A DNA stretch of 10,380 nucleotides from Candidatus Zipacnadia bacterium. Lineage in GTDB: Bacteria > Armatimonadota > Zipacnadia > Zipacnadales > Zipacnadaceae. The position numbers were made by a program, and so were the translations under genes. The stretch is taken from NCBI GenBank assembly GCA_029821455.1, contig JALGTI010000168.1, positions 1 through 10,380 on the forward strand, given 5' to 3'. Positions within the stretch are counted from its first letter, which is position 1. Every line of letters begins with the position of its first letter. The notes beneath the pieces are model-generated. The model was not told the DNA's origin. It was given only the letters and a program-made list of their open reading frames with translations, and searched no databases. This document shows positions 7,527 through 10,380 of this stretch, piece after piece.

Positions 7527-9530
7527 ATGGCCGTTGCTGAACACGAGTCAAGAGCACCCGAGTGGGCTGCCCAGCGACCAGGCAGTGGCGTCACGGCTCG
7601 AGCGGTCCTGCTGAGCCTTGCCTTCATATTTCTCATCAACCTGGCTGTGGCCAAGCTCGAACTCATAACTGGCCGCTACATCGCCAGCGGCATTCCGCCG
7701 ATCCCGGCCTCGCTGATCCTGGTGCTGGTGGCCCTCAGCGCGCCCTTACTGGGCCGCATCAGCCGCCACCTGGTCCTTAGCCGCCGCGAGATGCTGGTCA
7801 TCTTCTGCCTGCTGCTAGCCTCAGTACCCTTCTGCGCCACCTACGGCATCCGCGCCTTCCTGCCCCGGCTTACAGTGCTGCAATATTATGCCCTCCCCGA
7901 GAACAACTTTGCACAGTACACTCAGCACATACCCTCGTGGTTCGCACCCACCGACCAGGCGGCCATCATTGACATGTACGAAGGCCTCGAGCAGGGCGGC
8001 GTACCGTGGCACCATTGGGTCAAGCCACTCGGATGGTGGACGCTGTTCTTCACTGCCCTGTATCTGACCACGATGTGCCTGACCACCCTCGTGCGCCGCC
8101 AGTGGTCGGAGTATGAGCGGCTGCCTTACCCGCTTGTGGAGCTGCCTATGGAACTGGCCGGCACCGCGGACGGGCAGGGCGTAGCCGGCTTCTTCAAGAA
8201 TCCCCTCGTTTACGGTGGGCTTTCGCTTGCTCTCATATACAACGCTCTTAACATCGGGCACGCTATTAATCCGGCCATACCGGCCATTGCTCAGATGATA
8301 TCGGTGGACCAGTTCTTCACCGAGCGGCCCTGGACAGCTTTCAGGCCAATGCTAATCGCCACCCACCCGATGTATATCGGTTTCGGTTGGCTGGCCAGCC
8401 AGGAAGTTGCCTTCAGCATATTCTTCTTCACCTTCGCAGTGAAGGGCATCAACTTCTTCGGTATGCTGGCAGGTTATCAGGCGCCCGGTTTCCCTTACTT
8501 CAAGGAGCAGAGCGCCGGTGGGTACGTGGCTGTAGCGCTGCTCAGCTTGTGGGTCGCCCGTGGCCACCTCAAGCGTGCCTGGCTGAAGGCCAGCGGCGTC
8601 CTCAATGAGCTTGATGACCGGCCCGAGGCAGTGCCGTACCTGCTGGCATTCGTCGGCCTGGCAGCCGGGTCGGTGTTCTTCTTGGGTTGGTGTATGGCTG
8701 CTGGTATGAGCCTGAAGCTGGCCGTGCCATTCTGGCTGTTGATCCTGTGCTTTGGGCTGACGTATGCCCGGGTGCGCGCCGAATGCGGGGTGCCCCACGA
8801 GTTCGTTTACCCCTGGCAGATGGTCCAATACTCAATGGTCTACGCCCTTGGCGGCAAAGGGCTGCTGCGCGTTGACCAGCCGCGCGGCATTGTAGTGTGG
8901 ACCGCGATGTCGTTTCTTAGCCGCTTCCACCACACGCAGATGATGACGGCTTACCAGACGGATAGCTACGAGATCGCCCAGCGCGGGGGAATCTGGCGCA
9001 GGTCTCTGGCCCCGATGATGGTTTTGGCCTTCATCTTCGGGCTGGTTTGTGCGTTCTGGGGACATTTCACAACTTTCTACGACATCGGCCTCAACATCCT
9101 GGAAGGCAACGGCCAGAACGTGGACTGGCGCACCGCTGATACTGTGCAAGGCTACACCCAGATGGTCGGATGGCTGGAGCACCCTGGCGAGGCGGACATC
9201 AACCGCACAGCATGGATGGTAGGAGCCGGGTTAGCCACCGTCGGGATGTGGGTGGTTCGCACTACCTGGCTGCGTTTCCCTCTGCACCCTCTGGGCTACA
9301 TCGTCGCCACTGCCTACGGTAGTTCCACCCACTTATGGTTTCCGTTCCTGTTGGTATGGGGGCTCAAAAGCCTCGTGCTCCGGCTGTCCGGCGTGCGCGG
9401 CTATCGTAGGCTGATCCCGGCCTTCATCGCCTTTACGCTGGGGCACTTCCTATTCGGTGGGATCTGCTGGTCACTCATTAGCCTGTTTTATGAAAGCTCT
9501 ATATCGTTGAGATACTATACAGTCTTCTAA
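7527..9530 (+). CDS. Polytopic membrane protein, DUF6785/DUF6784 family (putative transporter)
   Basis: 667 residues, mostly hydrophobic, with roughly a dozen or more membrane segments; clear ones are at about 24-43, 55-77, 87-110 and 169-190. A large polar loop (about 113-168, HIPSWFAPTDQ...VPWHHWVKPL) precedes the fourth helix, followed by RRQWSEYERLPYPLVELP (190-207), the family's most recognisable motif. The C-terminal half has TAYQTDSYEIAQRGG (about 473), PLHPLGY (about 586) and the end helices of the DUF6784 part. The start is supported by TGAGGA 8-9 bases upstream. Length agrees with the family, and the frame is intact. Family members are uncharacterised and often sit beside carbohydrate-active or propeller genes; the substrate is unknown, and transport is inferred from topology only. 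Its stop overlaps the stop of a minus-strand remnant. Confidence 0.85.
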   Translation: MAVAEHESRAPEWAAQRPGSGVTARAVLLSLAFIFLINLAVAKLELITGRYIASGIPPIPASLILVLVALSAPLLGRISRHLVLSRREMLVIFCLLLASVPFCATYGIRAFLPRLTVLQYYALPENNFAQYTQHIPSWFAPTDQAAIIDMYEGLEQGGVPWHHWVKPLGWWTLFFTALYLTTMCLTTLVRRQWSEYERLPYPLVELPMELAGTADGQGVAGFFKNPLVYGGLSLALIYNALNIGHAINPAIPAIAQMISVDQFFTERPWTAFRPMLIATHPMYIGFGWLASQEVAFSIFFFTFAVKGINFFGMLAGYQAPGFPYFKEQSAGGYVAVALLSLWVARGHLKRAWLKASGVLNELDDRPEAVPYLLAFVGLAAGSVFFLGWCMAAGMSLKLAVPFWLLILCFGLTYARVRAECGVPHEFVYPWQMVQYSMVYALGGKGLLRVDQPRGIVVWTAMSFLSRFHHTQMMTAYQTDSYEIAQRGGIWRRSLAPMMVLAFIFGLVCAFWGHFTTFYDIGLNILEGNGQNVDWRTADTVQGYTQMVGWLEHPGEADINRTAWMVGAGLATVGMWVVRTTWLRFPLHPLGYIVATAYGSSTHLWFPFLLVWGLKSLVLRLSGVRGYRRLIPAFIAFTLGHFLFGGICWSLISLFYESSISLRYYTVF

Positions 9531-9760
9531 CCCGGAACTGGAACCAGTTCCAAGTAGTCCAGGTTACAGCCTTTGCCATCGGTGTTTGTCATACGCAGCA
9601 TGTGAGCGCCTGGCGTAAGTTCAACAGCCAGCGGCGCGCCGTCAGCGTCGCGCAGCAGTTCGAGGCTCCAGTCGTCCTGGCCGGGCTGCTGTACCCGCCA
9701 GTGGGCAGCAGCAGCATAGAGCCGATAGACTCGCCGTCCGAGCTTGCACTGCGCTGTCCA
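9527..9760 (-). pseudogene. C-terminal remnant of a carbohydrate-binding-like (galactose-binding fold) domain
   Basis: In this frame the minus strand is open from just after two stops near 9763 down to TAG at 9527-9529, about 77 codons. Its end, LTPGAHMLRMTNTDGKGCNLDYLELVPVPG (quoted as LTPGAHMLRM then GKGCNLDYLELVP), matches the way galactose-binding-like domains of secreted glycosidases finish: 'L.PG.H.LR' then a Leu-Asp-Tyr strand. There is no good start codon upstream; only internal ATGs remain. The frame overlaps that of the neighbouring restriction-modification fragment, and the junction lies near 9750. It is most likely the tail of a gene whose front was lost. Confidence 0.55.
9534..9551. 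repeat. Near-perfect 18-base palindrome after the transporter stop
   Basis: GGAACTGG, AA, CCAGTTCC: 8-bp arms with a 2-base centre, three bases after the plus-strand TAA. It also encodes the last residues of the minus-strand remnant (ELVPVP), so it may be coincidence of coding. There is no T-run on either side, so a terminator is not supported. Confidence 0.4.
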
Positions 9761-10070
9761 TCACTAGGGCGGGCGTGGGGTCGCCCGTATAGAGCCGCCA
9801 GTGGCGTCCATTGGTCAGGATCCCCCAGCGGCAGCCTGTCTCAATCAGATAGTAGTGGATCTTAAAGCTTGGGGTCTGGAAGTCCCAACCGCTGCCACCT
9901 GCAAGGCTTTTGTCCAGCCGCCGCTCCCAGGCCTTCGCGTCACCCACGGCGAGAGCATGAGCCCAGTACTCCTTGCTTCCATCGGCACGTCTGGCATCGC
10001 AGGTTCTCTCGTCAGCAAAGAAGGCGTAGTCAGGGTGCAGATTCGCTGGAGAATCTCCGCAAAGAACTTC
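9750..10070 (-). pseudogene. Fragment of an Eco57I-like restriction-modification protein (N-terminal nuclease region)
   Basis: The minus-strand frame opens after a TAA at 10071-10073 and is coherent to about 9750 (it formally stops at 9642). About 107 residues show LHPDYAFFADERT, then EYWAHALAVGDAKAWERRLD, then PSFKIHYYLIETG and CRWGILTNGRHWRLY. In Eco57I/type IIG-like enzymes 'PDYAF...DAKAW' carries the PD-(D/E)xK nuclease signature and 'WGILTNGR.WRLY' is the following strand. Full proteins are around a thousand residues and carry a DNA adenine methyltransferase; here no methylase motif exists and both ends are abruptly lost, so it cannot work. It is a relic of a defence gene dropped into a gene-poor spot. 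Confidence 0.6.
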
Positions 10071-10177
10071 TTAGATACAGCTATCTCGGCCATCTGGAAG
10101 ATTACTTGGCGTGCGTGGTGGATTACATTGGCCACGATCTTGACGAGCTTCTACAGAGACTGACGAAGCTGCAATAG
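10036..10177 (+). pseudogene. Possible plus-strand helical protein fragment
   Basis: In one plus frame the last about 45 codons before a TAG at 10175-10177 read as a believable amphipathic helical protein: SLENLRKELLRYSYLGHLED, then DYIGHDLDELLQRLTKLQ. Upstream the same frame is a shadow of the restriction-modification fragment, so only the tail could be genuine. I recognise no family. The opposite strand here is also open (from about 10135) but fits no known protein. This may be another decayed gene end; a chance frame cannot be excluded. Confidence 0.25.
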
Positions 10178-10225
10178 CTGCAGACCCACAGAACGATCAG
10201 TAACACAGGCGTTTGCCCGCAAATT

Positions 10226-10239
10226 AGCCCCTCGGGGTT
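10226..10239. terminator. Weak hairpin downstream of the right-edge gene
   Basis: AGCCCC (10226-10231), TC, GGGGTT (10234-10239): four G-C pairs plus a wobble and an A-T pair. It sits about 30 bases after the stop of the minus-strand gene at 10270 and is followed on that strand by only a short mixed T-run (AATTT). It could terminate that gene, weakly. Confidence 0.25.
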
Positions 10240-10269
10240 TATACGAGCGACAACCATGCTTATCTCTCC

Positions 10270-10380
10270 CTACTCCACGCGCAGCACAAGCTGTGCTCGT
10301 TCGCCCGACATGACTTCTACGACGTTAACCGTCCATACACCCGGCTGCGCATTCAGCGCGGGAACAAACGAGAACTCGCC
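10270..10380 (-). CDS. C-terminus of a probably secreted protein (partial)
   Basis: 36 codons and a TAG stop are in the window; the gene starts beyond the right edge. The peptide begins GEFSFVPALNAQPGVWTV and ends VMSGERAQLVLRVE. 'PG.WTV.V.E..SG..A...L.V' is the pattern of a last Ig-like/beta-sandwich strand pair seen at the C-terminus of large exported glycosidases and adhesin-like proteins. Family and function cannot be stated from this tail. It is on the same strand as the remnants to its left, and it ends cleanly, so this gene need not be damaged. Confidence 0.6.
   Translation of the reverse strand, partial: GEFSFVPALNAQPGVWTVNVVEVMSGERAQLVLRVE

Noticed and set aside
8352..8828. 158-codon minus-strand open frame inside the membrane protein gene
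   Set aside because: Shadow of hydrophobic helices; Gln/Glu/His-rich antisense composition.
9602..9865. 87-codon plus-strand frame
   Set aside because: Antisense to the carbohydrate-binding-like and restriction-modification remnants, which read much more like protein.
9845..10135. 96-codon minus-strand frame overlapping the restriction-modification relic
   Set aside because: After its first 40 residues it is the wrong frame of the relic; the start region fits no known protein.
1..10380. CRISPR array, tRNA, rRNA or intact insertion sequence
   Set aside because: No regularly spaced direct repeats, cloverleaf, rRNA-like sequence or transposase was seen on either strand.

Overview
The window looks like a chromosomal piece of a moderately GC-rich, carbohydrate-degrading bacterium. 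It holds a very large secreted multidomain glycosidase-like protein, a secreted beta-propeller and a DUF6785/DUF6784-type membrane protein. From general knowledge, that mix fits uncultivated Armatimonadota, Planctomycetota, Lentisphaerota or Hydrogenedentota-type genomes. No rRNA or marker gene is present to settle the phylum, so this is an inference.

Layout. Positions 1-4827 (minus strand) are one very long gene of at least 1609 residues, running off the left edge. It encodes an exported protein with an N-terminal carbohydrate-binding-like domain, a glutamine-amidotransferase-like domain, a coiled coil, a GH42-like (clan GH-A) barrel, a second amidotransferase-like (GH42 trimerisation-like) domain, beta-sandwiches and a mutarotase-like C-terminal region. 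As sequenced, it is broken by two one-base deficits in C-runs (near 3956 and 3660). The only long reading frame between 3657 and 1 is open to the edge. Positions 4828-5426 are a 599-bp divergent intergenic region with a good minus-strand promoter (5108-5136), a long structured leader for the glycosidase gene, and a 9-bp perfect inverted repeat just upstream of the plus-strand gene. Positions 5427-7403 (plus) encode a secreted beta-propeller of about 11 or more blades. After 123 bp containing hairpin-forming repeats, 7527-9530 (plus) encodes a polytopic membrane protein of the DUF6785/DUF6784 type.

Positions 9527-10270 form a graveyard of fragments. There is the C-terminal end of a carbohydrate-binding-like protein whose stop codon overlaps the transporter stop, then a piece of an Eco57I-like restriction-modification protein retaining a PD...DxK nuclease signature (both minus), and a possible short plus-strand helical fragment. 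Positions 10270-10380 (minus) are the last 36 codons of another, probably secreted, protein.

How the genes may work together (inference): the secreted glycosidase would release sugars outside the cytoplasm, the propeller would act in the cell envelope on the same material or on its binding, and the membrane protein may move a product across the membrane. The substrate is unknown. The most unusual item is the long glycosidase-like protein with its bracketed domain order; the decayed restriction-modification segment shows that the right end of the window is recombining.
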